Shown here in pieces: positions 41,336 through 50,592 of a stretch of 64,000 nt of DNA. Origin of the DNA: Oscillospiraceae bacterium (GTDB lineage Bacteria; Bacillota; Clostridia; Oscillospirales; Oscillospiraceae); NCBI GenBank assembly GCA_017482385.1, contig JAFUNI010000016.1, positions 248,001 to 312,000 of the forward strand, read 5' to 3'. The notes under the pieces are model-generated. The model was not told the DNA's origin. It worked only from the letters and a program-made list of their open reading frames with translations, and did no database searches. How positions within the stretch are numbered: position 1 is the first letter of the stretch; each line of letters starts with the position of its first letter. Made by a program: the position numbers and the translations under genes.

Positions 41336-44077
41336 GTGAAAAAGTTCAATTTTGACCATAACTGGGAATTTACCTTTGACAACTCACTGGATGCTTTTAA
41401 TATTTTTGGCTTTGATAAATATGCTGATGCCAGTGGCGCACCGGCTCGTTTTTATGATTACAGTAACTGGGAGCGTATAGATCTGCCCCATGACTGGGCG
41501 GTTTCCCTGCCAAAAAATTTGGCTGCAAATACCTTTGCCGGCGCTCGGGCCAATACCCATTTTCACCGCTACATGACTGAGCGCTGGAGCCCGGTGGAGA
41601 AAATATACAATGTGGGTTGGTACCGCAAACAGTTTGCCTTTGACCCTGCGTGGGAGGGTAAGCGCGTTTTTTTGGAATTTGAGGGCGTTTTTCGAGATGC
41701 CATCGTGTGGATCAACGGTAGCTATATGGATCGGCACTGTAGCGGATATACTGGCTTTATTCTGGATATTACCGACCATTTACTCCCGGGAGAGGACAAC
41801 TCTGTTGCTGTCCGAGTGGACAGCGACCAGCCGGAGGGTTGGTGGTATGAGGGTGCGGGCATTTACCGCCATGTAAATCTGCTGGTAGGCGAGCCTGTCT
41901 ATTTCCAATATAATCAAACTGTGGTCAAAACTGCCTTGGATGGAAGTGTATATGCCTCAGCGGTTTTGGTCAACGATACCGATGCACCGGCGACACTGTC
42001 GCTGCAGTGGGAAATCAGGGATGATAAAACTGTGGTAGCCACGGCCTCTGAAAATGTGACGGTTCCGGCCTATAATCGGCATCAAGTGTGGGCTCAGATG
42101 CAGGTAGAAGATCCCCAATATTGGACTGTGGAGAGCCCCAATTTGTATACTTTGTCTATTCATGCCGGCGCGGAGGAAACCTCACAGCGGTTTGGAATCC
42201 GCACTGTGTCCTTTGATGCGGAACGGGGATTCTTGCTCAACGGCAAAGAATATAAGATCCGGGGTGCTTGCGTCCACCAGGACTTTGGCGGTGTGGGTAT
42301 AGCTTTGTCTGATAATCTAAATCGCTACAAGATCAAAAAACTCAAGGAAATGGGTGTAAACGCCTACCGCTGCGCCCACCATGCACCTACGCCAGCTCTT
42401 TTGGATGCCTGTGATGAGTTGGGTATGCTGGTGATGGATGAGACCCGTATGTTTGGTACATCCCCTGAGGCAGTGCGTCAGTTAACGGATTTGATCGAAA
42501 GGGATAGGAATCACCCCAGTGTCTTTATCTGGGCATTGGGAAATGAGGAGTTTCGGGTTCAGCATTTGCCAATTAGCGGAAGGTTGATAAAGAAAATGAC
42601 ACGCCTTGCAAAGGCGCTGGACGATACACGCCCGGTTACCTATGGCAGCAATATCGGTGAGTGGTTCGTCGGCGCAGGTGGTGCGTCAGAGGTGCGGGGT
42701 ATCAACTATATCCGCAATGGCACCGGTGACGGTACATGGCTGGAAACCTATCACAGGGAACATCCGGAGCAGCCCGTCATTGGTACTGAGGAAACCAGTT
42801 ATGTAATCAGCCGTGGCGGTGTTAAGACGGATCTTGGAAATGGACTTCTCAGCTCTGCCGGTGATGTGACAATGCCGTGGGGTACAACGCCCAAGGGGTT
42901 TGTTAAGCGCTTTGAGGAAACACCCTGGCTTGCCGGCAGCTTTATGTGGACCGGCTTTGATTACCGCGGAGAGCCAAACCCCTTTATCACAACAAATGTT
43001 TCCTCAAGCTTTGGCACGCTGGACTTAACCGGTATGGAAAAGCCACCTTTCTGGTACTATAAGGCATGGTGGACGGATGAGCCTGTGTTGAAGCTGACAC
43101 CCCACTGGAATCATGAAGTCGGCGAAACAGTGACTATGTACGTGTTCACCAACTGCGAGGAGATCACATTGTATATTAATGGCTGTGCAGTGGAGACAAA
43201 GCGGGTTGCTCAGTTCGATGCGCCTGCATTTACGGTGGAATTCCAGCCGGGAGAGATTGCGGTTGAAGGTAGGCGTAACGGCAAGATATACCGGGATACA
43301 ATCTGTACGGCCGGAAAAACGACAGAAGTACGCTGTGCAACTGAGCTGTTAGCTCACGCCAATGAGGATGTGGGCATCTATCAACTTGAGGCCTATGACG
43401 CGGACGGAAACATCAACCACGTCGCTTCCGATTTGCTGAATCTTTCCGTAGAAAACGGCAAGATTATTGGTGTGGGCAATGGCGACCCTGCATGCTTGGA
43501 CGATGAACAGAATCCTTTGGAGGAAGAGGCAATCTTCCTGCGCACTTTCCATTATGACCACGGGATGTACAGCGTGCCGATGAAGACGCCCAATATGCAC
43601 CGCAGGCGCTATGATTACATAGAAAACGAACCAAAAGTTAATGGCTATGAAGACGATTTCCGAACAGTTGCACAAAACAGTGACAACCGCCTGCCTAAGG
43701 AAACACTAACGCTCACGACCCGTTTTTTGAACGATAAGGGATATGAATATGTGGAGTTTGAGCGGCTGGGTGGTGTGGCGAAGGTATACTTAAACGGAAA
43801 ACTGATCGGTGACAATCTTCGCGGGCGTGGACGGGTGTCTTGTTGCAATATCCGCCCGTACAGGTTCTACTGTGACATTTTGGAGGGAGAAAACGAGTTG
43901 ACTGTGGTGACGGAGCAGCAGGAATCCTCCGGCTTGCCTTTCTCCGGCTATGTTAAAGTGGGTAAGCTGGTTGAGAAGCCCTACAAGGTGCGTTTGCATT
44001 ACGGAAAGGCCCGTGTGTTTGTGAAGTCCGGTACCCCGGATAAGGTCAAGCTGACAGCCATGCTTTCACTTGATTGA
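41336..44077 (+). CDS. Glycoside hydrolase family 2 beta-galactosidase-like enzyme
   Basis: 913 residues starting with GTG 41336 behind AAAGGGGGAAAA. Sugar-binding domain (~1-190: WERIDLPHDWAV, WVNGSY-type WINGSYMDRHCSGYTGF), immunoglobulin-like domain (~195-290), then the TIM barrel with IRGACVHQDFG, acid/base Glu404 in WALGNEE and nucleophile Glu485 (or 486) in GTEETSY. The C-terminal ~330 residues hold further beta domains. No signal peptide, so it cleaves imported oligosaccharides in the cytosol. Beta-galactosidase is likely; beta-glucuronidase or other GH2 specificities are possible. No sugar transporter is adjacent. Confidence 0.9.
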   Translation: MKKFNFDHNWEFTFDNSLDAFNIFGFDKYADASGAPARFYDYSNWERIDLPHDWAVSLPKNLAANTFAGARANTHFHRYMTERWSPVEKIYNVGWYRKQFAFDPAWEGKRVFLEFEGVFRDAIVWINGSYMDRHCSGYTGFILDITDHLLPGEDNSVAVRVDSDQPEGWWYEGAGIYRHVNLLVGEPVYFQYNQTVVKTALDGSVYASAVLVNDTDAPATLSLQWEIRDDKTVVATASENVTVPAYNRHQVWAQMQVEDPQYWTVESPNLYTLSIHAGAEETSQRFGIRTVSFDAERGFLLNGKEYKIRGACVHQDFGGVGIALSDNLNRYKIKKLKEMGVNAYRCAHHAPTPALLDACDELGMLVMDETRMFGTSPEAVRQLTDLIERDRNHPSVFIWALGNEEFRVQHLPISGRLIKKMTRLAKALDDTRPVTYGSNIGEWFVGAGGASEVRGINYIRNGTGDGTWLETYHREHPEQPVIGTEETSYVISRGGVKTDLGNGLLSSAGDVTMPWGTTPKGFVKRFEETPWLAGSFMWTGFDYRGEPNPFITTNVSSSFGTLDLTGMEKPPFWYYKAWWTDEPVLKLTPHWNHEVGETVTMYVFTNCEEITLYINGCAVETKRVAQFDAPAFTVEFQPGEIAVEGRRNGKIYRDTICTAGKTTEVRCATELLAHANEDVGIYQLEAYDADGNINHVASDLLNLSVENGKIIGVGNGDPACLDDEQNPLEEEAIFLRTFHYDHGMYSVPMKTPNMHRRRYDYIENEPKVNGYEDDFRTVAQNSDNRLPKETLTLTTRFLNDKGYEYVEFERLGGVAKVYLNGKLIGDNLRGRGRVSCCNIRPYRFYCDILEGENELTVVTEQQESSGLPFSGYVKVGKLVEKPYKVRLHYGKARVFVKSGTPDKVKLTAMLSLD

Positions 44078-44104
44078 CAACTATTTTGCTTAATAAACAA
44101 CAAA

Positions 44105-44136
44105 AATCCCGAAATGTGTTACCATTTCGGGATTCT
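44105..44136 (+). terminator. Bidirectional terminator
   Basis: AATCCCGAAATG, loop TGTTAC, CATTTCGGGATT; U tracts on both strands, shared by the GH2 gene and the convergent kinase-like gene. Confidence 0.85.
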
Positions 44137-44163
44137 TTGCGCAATTAAGACGATTGCTATTTC

Positions 44164-47082
44164 TTATGCAATTTTGAATTGTTGCGTGGCGGCCAAGCCA
44201 CCATTGAAAAATACATCAATTGTGTATGTTCCGGCAGTTGCGGGCATAGGCGGCATTTGTAGTTTGCAATAGTCGTTTTTCCACATCTTTGCAAGGGTGC
44301 TTGTGGTTGTGCTGAGGAGTACAGGAGTAGACTCTGCGTTGCGAACGAGGAATGTGATTTCAACAGAATTACTGTTGAGTGTGATGTAATCCTTTTTGAG
44401 TTCGATCAGGAAAGAGCCGCTTTCTCCGGTAGCAAAAGTGCTCTCAAACTTTACATCACTTATCTTCTTGCCGTTCCAATTCTGCAGGCTGGAAGTTTTG
44501 CACATATGGAATACCAAATCGCTGCGCTTCAGTTCGTACCGGCCTACTTTTTGACTGTAATCAGATCCTGCGGCAGTTTTGGCCTCCAAATCGGAGCCTA
44601 ATAAAGGAATATCTTTTGCATCGGTCAGCCAAACGCGGTATGTTACATTGGGAAGAAGGGAAGAGATCGTTGCTTCGTTTTTAGTGCAAGCAATGCTTTC
44701 CTTTTGTTCTATACCTACGATTGCGTAGTGGAGTTTCCAACCATCTTTGGGAATCGGCTGGCTGGTATTCCAGGTGAACTTTAATGTACCGGACTTGCTG
44801 TTGTCTGCCTTCATATCGGTCACGGTTATAGAATTAGCTGGGATATCCTTTTTTACCCCCTCGCTCATACCTTCTGCCTTCACCTCGACAACAAAATTGG
44901 ATGTGTGGTCAAGGTTCTTAAAGGTCATGGTGGTTTCTGTGATCGTGGCGGTTTGGTTATATGTGCCGCCGGTACAGGAGACCTGCCAATTAGAAACTTT
45001 TTCACCGGCAGGTGCTGCCCACTTAACGACCAATTCGTTGTTTATACAACTTACGATATTTACTTTCTCCGCCTTAATAACCTTGCGCGCAGTGTAAAGA
45101 ATCTCGCTCTCACCGGTAAGATACAGTTCGTCCTTGGGTACTAAACGGAATTTATATTCCTTGCCAATGGTCAGACCGCTGATTGTGGCTCTATGGACAG
45201 CTACTTCCGCAGTGCGCTCAGCTTCATCTTCAGCGGAATAGTGTACAGTCCATTTTTCACTGTCAGGACCGTCGATAGTAAAATCAAGAATAACACTTCC
45301 ATCGGTGGCGCCGGTGATTGCATCGAAATGTACGATATTGGACTGAACCGGCGTTGAGTAGGTGAGGGCACCAACACCGGAAACTTGGCGATATCTGCTG
45401 GCAACGACCTTTATGTTGTATGCGGTGTTGGGGGCAAGCTCTTTAAATTCTGCTTTTCCGTCAACAACAGAAGCAAGGATCTGATTACCATAGGTGTCGA
45501 CACAGAGAACCTGTAACTGTTTCTCGTCATCTTCTGTTTTGATGTTAACGACTAAGGAGTCCTTGGCACCATTGAGAGAAACGGAGTCAACAACGATCAC
45601 AAAGAAGTGCTTGTAGATAAAATAACCCGCAGCAAGGAGGGCTGCGATGAGCAGCACAATGATGGAATTGCGGACCCAGTGATGTTTTTTTGCTTTTTCA
45701 TCTGTGGGATCGGCCTCGTCCGTATCGTCTGATTCGCCGTCTTCATCTGCAGATTCTTCGGAGTTTTCATCTGCATCCTCTGTTTTGGACTCGATTTCTT
45801 CTTCGGGATCGGGTGACTCAGGCACAATTTCAATGGGTTCCAGCTCAGGAAGTTCAATATAATCCGGAACACTTACAGGCTCGGGCACAGAAAGTGTAGC
45901 TAACTCGTCTGCCTGTGTCAGTATCTCCGTTACTTCGCCAGTCAGTTCTTCATAATCGGTTTCATCGCCGGTTAAATCCAAATCATCGGCGGTAATGTCG
46001 GACAGTGAAGACAAATCAGTCAATTCATCTGAGATGGGAGAAGTCTTCTCCGCTTCTGCATCAGTAGTTTCGGCGCAATCGGCTTCCGAAATCTCGGTTC
46101 CTTCAGTTCCAGCTAAAACATCCGTGGTCTGAGTGAAAGTTTCGTCCTCACCATCATTTTCTTCGGGAACAGGGAGCGGTACAATTGGAGTATCCAACGC
46201 ACCATTGCGCTGCATGTATTCTACGATGGCCTGACCCATTTGAGTGGGTTCCTGCCAGCGTTCAGCCGGATCGGGGTCGCAAGCCTTTAAGATGATCTCA
46301 CTCATTTCGTAATCAGCATATAAAGGTGCAGGCAGCTTATCACCGGGAGCAACATCATCGTTAAAGGGCAGTTCGCCATTGTTATATGCTTGATAAAGGA
46401 TCAAGCCAATAGCGTAAATGTCAATGGTTGTGTTCAGTGCGGCGTATGCATCGTTGATCTCAGCAGGCGTATAAATGCTGCGGGATTTTTCCGGTAGGGA
46501 CATATACTTGAGGGAGTCTAATTTCATAAATCCCAGACCACCAACCTTGTACTGGAGCTGATCTGTGACAAAAATGTTGCCTGGTTTCAATCCTACATAC
46601 AAATAACCGCTTCTTCTGCTGACAGACATAGCAGCACACAGATCCAGACCTAAATTTAAGGCATCTAAGTGGGTAAAAGTGTGGCGCTTGAAATGTGTCT
46701 CAAGGGTACGGTTGTATGTACGCAGGAGGTAAATATCATAGCCTTTTCCGTCTTCTTTGGGCTCTATCTGCCATGCATCATAAGGCATATAGCCCTCTTG
46801 CTCGGACAAACGCTTTTGAATGTCGATTTCTGCAATGATCTCGTCAGCAACATCTTTGTAGTAGGCAAGGGCAGATTCTTCGTCTGGGTAGGCTCCGGAA
46901 AGCAACAGTGCATCCATTTGCGCAGAAGTTGCCGGAACAGAGATGATTTTTACGATGTACTTTTCGTCAGTATCTTCCTTGATGGCAGGGCAGCAAAAAA
47001 TGCCGTGGTGCTCGTTGATAGGTTCGCCCATAATCAGACCATCGAGCAAAGGAGATATGCGTTTGGGTTCAGACAAAGTCAT
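44164..47082 (-). CDS. Membrane-bound pseudokinase with four Fn3-like extracellular repeats
   Basis: 972 residues from ATG 47082; AAGGAGG is only 2 bases from that ATG but 8 bases from an in-frame TTG at 47076, which may be the true start. Residues ~10-290 have the protein-kinase fold: ATP Lys45 in YIVKII, helix C, and the catalytic-loop region YVGLKPGNIFV (162-172), where the HRD Asp is Gly164, and GGLGFMKL, where the DFG Asp is Gly182. APE-like TPAEI and IDIYAIGLILY follow. Then an acidic linker (~301-466), one membrane helix (~473-492) and four Fn3-like repeats plus a beta tail outside. Catalysis is not expected; a signalling scaffold is inferred. Confidence 0.85.
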   Translation of the reverse strand: MTLSEPKRISPLLDGLIMGEPINEHHGIFCCPAIKEDTDEKYIVKIISVPATSAQMDALLLSGAYPDEESALAYYKDVADEIIAEIDIQKRLSEQEGYMPYDAWQIEPKEDGKGYDIYLLRTYNRTLETHFKRHTFTHLDALNLGLDLCAAMSVSRRSGYLYVGLKPGNIFVTDQLQYKVGGLGFMKLDSLKYMSLPEKSRSIYTPAEINDAYAALNTTIDIYAIGLILYQAYNNGELPFNDDVAPGDKLPAPLYADYEMSEIILKACDPDPAERWQEPTQMGQAIVEYMQRNGALDTPIVPLPVPEENDGEDETFTQTTDVLAGTEGTEISEADCAETTDAEAEKTSPISDELTDLSSLSDITADDLDLTGDETDYEELTGEVTEILTQADELATLSVPEPVSVPDYIELPELEPIEIVPESPDPEEEIESKTEDADENSEESADEDGESDDTDEADPTDEKAKKHHWVRNSIIVLLIAALLAAGYFIYKHFFVIVVDSVSLNGAKDSLVVNIKTEDDEKQLQVLCVDTYGNQILASVVDGKAEFKELAPNTAYNIKVVASRYRQVSGVGALTYSTPVQSNIVHFDAITGATDGSVILDFTIDGPDSEKWTVHYSAEDEAERTAEVAVHRATISGLTIGKEYKFRLVPKDELYLTGESEILYTARKVIKAEKVNIVSCINNELVVKWAAPAGEKVSNWQVSCTGGTYNQTATITETTMTFKNLDHTSNFVVEVKAEGMSEGVKKDIPANSITVTDMKADNSKSGTLKFTWNTSQPIPKDGWKLHYAIVGIEQKESIACTKNEATISSLLPNVTYRVWLTDAKDIPLLGSDLEAKTAAGSDYSQKVGRYELKRSDLVFHMCKTSSLQNWNGKKISDVKFESTFATGESGSFLIELKKDYITLNSNSVEITFLVRNAESTPVLLSTTTSTLAKMWKNDYCKLQMPPMPATAGTYTIDVFFNGGLAATQQFKIA

Positions 47083-47233
47083 CGCCTCCTTGTGAAATTC
47101 AGAATTAGTATGGTATAGCAATTATGGATAAATTTGGATAAATTTAGTTTTCCAAATTTTACAGAAAATATGAACATACACTCATACATAATAATTATAA
47201 AGTAAATTTCTAAAAAAAGCAACAGAATTATAG

Positions 47234-47262
47234 TTGTTTTATTCAACAAGAAATGCTATAAT
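47234..47262 (+). promoter_or_regulatory. Sigma-A promoter of the zinc-ribbon gene
   Basis: TTGTTT (47234-47239), 17 bp, TATAAT (47257-47262) with an extended TG. In the same gap a tandem 10-bp repeat GGATAAATTT occurs twice at 47126-47145, on the kinase side. Confidence 0.6.
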
Positions 47263-47314
47263 GTAGCTGAAATTGATTTTTGCAGGGCAACCTGCCATCC
47301 AGGAGGTATATAGA

Positions 47315-48640
47315 ATGAGTAAAATTATTTGCGATATTTGTGGAACTTCCTATTCGGAAACTGCGAAGCAATGTCCTGTTTGCGGATGTGTACGCCCCGG
47401 GGATGTTCAGCGCGTAACAAATGAGATCAATGCAGACGGAAATGGCGCATCCGGTTATACTTATGTCAAAGGCGGACGTTTTTCCAAATCCAATGTTAAG
47501 AAGCGCAACAAGACCAACGGCAGCAGCACTGCTGCGAAGTCTGCTCCTGTTACGGATAATGGTGAAAAGGGACCCCACAACAGCCGCGGACTGGTGATTG
47601 CGGCAATTGTCCTATTGCTTGCGATTATTGGTGTTGTGATTTATATTGCTGTAGGCTTCTTTGGCCCTATTGCCGGTACAGGAAACAACCCCACTACAAC
47701 ACCTACGGGTAGTCAACTGGATCTTTCCTGCAAGGGCATTGTTTTGGATACTGATATGGTGATTTTGAGCAAGGCTGGCGATGCACATCTGCTCAGCTAC
47801 AAGCTTCAGCCTGCAAACACCAAAGATGCAGTAACCTTTACTTCTGAGAATCCTGAGATTGCTACAGTAAACGAAAAGGGCAGTGTTACCGCGGTTGCTG
47901 ACGGCGAAACAAAAATCATCATTAAGTGCGGCGAGGCGGAAAAGGTTTGCACTGTTTATTGCCAGTTTGAGGAGGATCCTACGGCAACTACAGCGCCTAC
48001 CACCACAACGGAAACTGATGCAACCGGCTCTACTGATACGACTGCGCCCACTGATGCTACTGATTCTACTGATTCTACTGCAACTACGGCTCCTACTGTG
48101 GCCGGCACGGATATTCGGCTGAACCGTAATGATATCACCATGCAGTTCCAGGGCGAAAAATGGGAATTGTACAGCGGCTCTGTTCCCAAGGATAAGGTGA
48201 CCTTTACCAGTGAGAACGAATCCGTCGTTACCTTTGTAGACGGTTGGGTTACTGCCGTAGGTGGAAGTACTGAACCTGTTAAGGTTCATGCAGAATATGC
48301 GGGTCAGAAGGTCACATGCCTGATTCGCTGTATGTTCCGGGAAAGCAGCGGCACTGTCGGTAACGGCGGTGTGTCCGAGGACGGTGGTGGCATTGTCAGC
48401 GGCGGTACCACCGAGGACGGTGGAAATGTGGGTACACCTGTTAATCTGACCGGTAAGATTGTCAATGTCCAGGTCAGTGTGAATGTCCGCTCTGATGCAG
48501 GAACAGAATTTGCAAAGACGGGCGTTTTGGCTTTAGGTCAGCAAGTTACAATTACTGAAACAAAAAATGACAGCACCGGCATGCAGTGGGGCAAGACCGC
48601 CACAGGCTGGGTTCGTATGGACTATGTTCAACTCAACTGA
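47315..48640 (+). CDS. Zinc-ribbon membrane protein with Ig-like (BIG2) and SH3 domains
   Basis: 441 residues from ATG 47315 (AGGAGG 8 bases upstream). N-terminal cytoplasmic zinc ribbon Cys6-x2-Cys9...Cys20-x2-Cys23, a basic linker, one membrane helix (~92-116), then outside: a BIG2 domain (VTFTSENPEIATVNEKGSVTAV), a Thr/Asp-rich stalk (~230-275), a second BIG2 (VTFTSENESVVTFVDGWVTAV), a Gly-rich linker and a C-terminal bacterial SH3 (VNVRSDAGTEFAKTG). The SH3 suggests wall binding. It is divergent from the pseudokinase and shares its architecture of a cytoplasmic module, one helix and extracellular beta repeats. Confidence 0.85.
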   Translation: MSKIICDICGTSYSETAKQCPVCGCVRPGDVQRVTNEINADGNGASGYTYVKGGRFSKSNVKKRNKTNGSSTAAKSAPVTDNGEKGPHNSRGLVIAAIVLLLAIIGVVIYIAVGFFGPIAGTGNNPTTTPTGSQLDLSCKGIVLDTDMVILSKAGDAHLLSYKLQPANTKDAVTFTSENPEIATVNEKGSVTAVADGETKIIIKCGEAEKVCTVYCQFEEDPTATTAPTTTTETDATGSTDTTAPTDATDSTDSTATTAPTVAGTDIRLNRNDITMQFQGEKWELYSGSVPKDKVTFTSENESVVTFVDGWVTAVGGSTEPVKVHAEYAGQKVTCLIRCMFRESSGTVGNGGVSEDGGGIVSGGTTEDGGNVGTPVNLTGKIVNVQVSVNVRSDAGTEFAKTGVLALGQQVTITETKNDSTGMQWGKTATGWVRMDYVQLN

Positions 48641-48652
48641 AACTAAGTATTT

Positions 48653-48686
48653 TAGAAGCCGAAATGCATTTGCATTTCGGCTTCTT
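48653..48686 (+). terminator. Bidirectional terminator
   Basis: AGAAGCCGAAATGCA / TGCATTTCGGCTTCT (15-bp stem), U tract on the plus strand TTTCTT and TAAAATACTT on the other. Confidence 0.82.
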
Positions 48687-48688
48687 TC

Positions 48689-48895
48689 TTATTCACCGTT
48701 AAGGCCAATTCGGTTTCTGCGGAACAGAAGGGTCAAGCACCACAGTCCGGCCAGGCCGACAACAGCATAGATGATACGGCTGATGGCAGCGGTCTGCCCA
48801 CCGAAAATCCAGGCGACCAGGTCAAATTTGAACAGGCCCACAAGTCCCCAGTTTACAGAGCCGATAATGGAAAGGATCAGTGCTAAAGTGTCCAT
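48689..48895 (-). CDS. DUF378 small membrane protein
   Basis: 68 residues from ATG 48895 (GGAGG 8 bases before; an earlier ATG at 48910 overlaps that site). Two membrane helices: DTLALILSIIGSVNWGLVGLF with the DUF378 signature GxxNWGLVG, and a second ending GLWCLTLLF. Function unknown; homologues (YuzA type) are common small membrane proteins. Alone between converging/diverging neighbours. Confidence 0.88.
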   Translation of the reverse strand: MDTLALILSIIGSVNWGLVGLFKFDLVAWIFGGQTAAISRIIYAVVGLAGLWCLTLLFRRNRIGLNGE

Positions 48896-48964
48896 ATGGT
48901 TTACCTCCATTTACAAGATTGGGTAGTGGTATTTTGTCCCGCTGAAAATAAAATATGCAAACCG

Positions 48965-48993
48965 TTGCAAAATTGCGAAAAATTCGTTATAAT
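48965..48993 (+). promoter_or_regulatory. Sigma-A promoter of ispE
   Basis: TTGCAA (48965-48970), 17 bp, TATAAT (48988-48993). Confidence 0.65.
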
Positions 48994-49023
48994 ACTTTAA
49001 AATTACTGGGAAGGATAATTGGT

Positions 49024-49881
49024 ATGATGACTTTATATGAGGGTGCATTTGCAAAAATTAATTTAACATTGGATGTCCTGGGCAAGCGCGAAGACGGGTA
49101 TCACGATTTGAAGAGCGTGATGCAGACGATCTCCATTCGTGATGATGTGGAAATTGATGTAGACACCGGTAAACCCTGGGTGCTCAAAATTGATGCAGAT
49201 GGTATTCCTACGGACAGTCGCAATCTTGCGTGGAAGGCAGCCGAAGTATTCTTCGAACAGACGAAAAGGACAACAACCGGCTTGGAAATCCGTATTACTA
49301 AGCGAATTCCCATGGAGGCCGGCTTGGGTGGTGGCAGTGCGGATGCTGCAGCTGTCCTAAGGGCTTTGAACCGGCATTACGGAAACCCGCTTTCCATTAT
49401 GGCTTTGGCTGAGATCGGTGCTCTTGTGGGCAGTGATGTGCCTTTCTGTGTTCTTTGCGGTACGGCTATGGTGGAAGGCAGGGGAGAGCGCTTAAGAAAA
49501 TTGCCGGATTTGCCTGACTGTTGCTTTGTGGTATGTAAACCTGATTTTTCTGTGTCAACCCCGGAACTTTATAAAAGAATTGATGAGGTCGCGATTGCCA
49601 AAAGACCGGATCACCAGGCAATGGAGAGTGCGTTGTTGGCCGGTGATTTAGGCAAAATTGCAGAAAATGTCTATAATGTATTTGATCCTGTTGTAACTGC
49701 CGATCACCTGGAACTGAATTACATTAAATCTATCTTTAATAGCTACGGCTCTATTAACCAGCAAATGACCGGTTCCGGTTCTGCTGTATTCGCCATAGTA
49801 CCGGATTTTGAGTTTGCGGCAGTGATCTGTAATATGCTGAAAGAAAACTATCCGCAGGTATTTATTGCCAAACCTGTATAA
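49024..49881 (+). CDS. ispE: 4-diphosphocytidyl-2-C-methyl-D-erythritol kinase
   Basis: 285 residues from ATG 49024 (AAGGA upstream; a second ATG follows at once). GHMP-kinase marks: FAKINLTLDVLGKREDGYHDL, the ATP loop PMEAGLGGGSADAAA and MTGSGSAVFAI. It phosphorylates CDP-ME in the non-mevalonate isoprenoid pathway. The long frame to 48955 crosses the promoter and is rejected. Followed by spoIIR. Confidence 0.95.
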   Translation: MMTLYEGAFAKINLTLDVLGKREDGYHDLKSVMQTISIRDDVEIDVDTGKPWVLKIDADGIPTDSRNLAWKAAEVFFEQTKRTTTGLEIRITKRIPMEAGLGGGSADAAAVLRALNRHYGNPLSIMALAEIGALVGSDVPFCVLCGTAMVEGRGERLRKLPDLPDCCFVVCKPDFSVSTPELYKRIDEVAIAKRPDHQAMESALLAGDLGKIAENVYNVFDPVVTADHLELNYIKSIFNSYGSINQQMTGSGSAVFAIVPDFEFAAVICNMLKENYPQVFIAKPV

Positions 49882-49905
49882 TTTTTGAAAATTCCGTCCA
49901 TACTG
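49876..49905 (+). promoter_or_regulatory. Sigma-F-like promoter for spoIIR
   Basis: GTATA (49876-49880), 15 bp, GTCCATACTG (49896-49905), against the B. subtilis sigma-F pattern GYWTA-N15-GGnnAnAHTR (one mismatch, the second G). It overlaps the ispE stop codon. spoIIR is a sigma-F gene in B. subtilis. Confidence 0.55.
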
Positions 49906-49933
49906 GAGTTATTTCAGAATGGACGGTGTTTTT
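49894..49933 (+). terminator. Terminator of ispE abutting spoIIR
   Basis: CCGTCCAT-A-CTG (49894-49905) pairs with CAG-A-ATGGACGG (49915-49926) and a TGTTTTT tract runs into the ATG at 49934. The 5' arm contains the sigma-F -10 element, so a transcript starting from that promoter would lack the hairpin. Confidence 0.65.
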
Positions 49934-50533
49934 ATGAAAAAATTTATCAAAATTTTGTCTTGTTTGGTTTTGCTTGCATCTACTATTTGGATGGCAGATG
50001 TTTGGCAAGATAAAAAGGCATTGCAAGAAAATTTGATTCGACTACATGTGGTTGCAAATTCAAACACAAAAGAGGATCAAGAAATAAAATTGCAGGTAAG
50101 AGATGCCATTGTAGCTTACTTAGAGCCCCTGGTAGAACAATTCTCGGATAAAGAGCAGGCAATGGTGTATATTGCTGATAATCTTACTTCAATCCAGCAA
50201 GTAGCTAACGATACGCTTGAAGAACTTGGTGAGCATGACAGAGCGGTTGCCTATCTGGGTCAGGAAACTTTTGATACACGCAGATATGAAACGTTTTCGT
50301 TACCAGCCGGGGTTTATGACTCGTTGAAAATCCAAATTGGAGAAGGGAAGGGGAAGAATTGGTGGTGCGTGGTGTTCCCATCATTGTGCTTGCCTGCAAC
50401 CTCCGAAGGATTTGAGGATACTGCTGTGTCTTCTGGGTTTTCAAAGGCGCTTGGAAACTCACTTGCAAATGGCAAGAATTTTCGGTTTTACCTCTTGGAT
50501 TGTTTCGGGAAGATAGAAAAATTATTTCATTAG
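49919..50533 (+). CDS. spoIIR: Stage II sporulation protein R
   Basis: 204 residues from ATG 49919, or 199 from ATG 49934 (MKKFIKIL), which is the more usual SpoIIR start; the ribosome site GGACGGTG favours 49934. Secretion signal/anchor at the N-terminus (LSCLVLLASTIWMADVW), then RLHVVANSNTKEDQEIKLQVRDAI and YETFSLPAGVYDSLKIQIG, KNWWCVVFPSLC: the SpoIIR signatures. Made in the forespore and exported to trigger SpoIIGA cleavage of pro-sigma-E. Slightly short, lacking extra C-terminal repeats. Confidence 0.93.
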   Translation: MDGVFMKKFIKILSCLVLLASTIWMADVWQDKKALQENLIRLHVVANSNTKEDQEIKLQVRDAIVAYLEPLVEQFSDKEQAMVYIADNLTSIQQVANDTLEELGEHDRAVAYLGQETFDTRRYETFSLPAGVYDSLKIQIGEGKGKNWWCVVFPSLCLPATSEGFEDTAVSSGFSKALGNSLANGKNFRFYLLDCFGKIEKLFH

Positions 50534-50592
50534 ACCCTATAAATTGGACTAATTTTGTGTTATCATAACAAAAAAGAGAGGAGGAACCTTTT

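Noticed and set aside
47126-47145. Tandem GGATAAATTT repeat as a regulator site
   Set aside because: Only two copies in an AT-rich gap with no matching regulator; could be chance.
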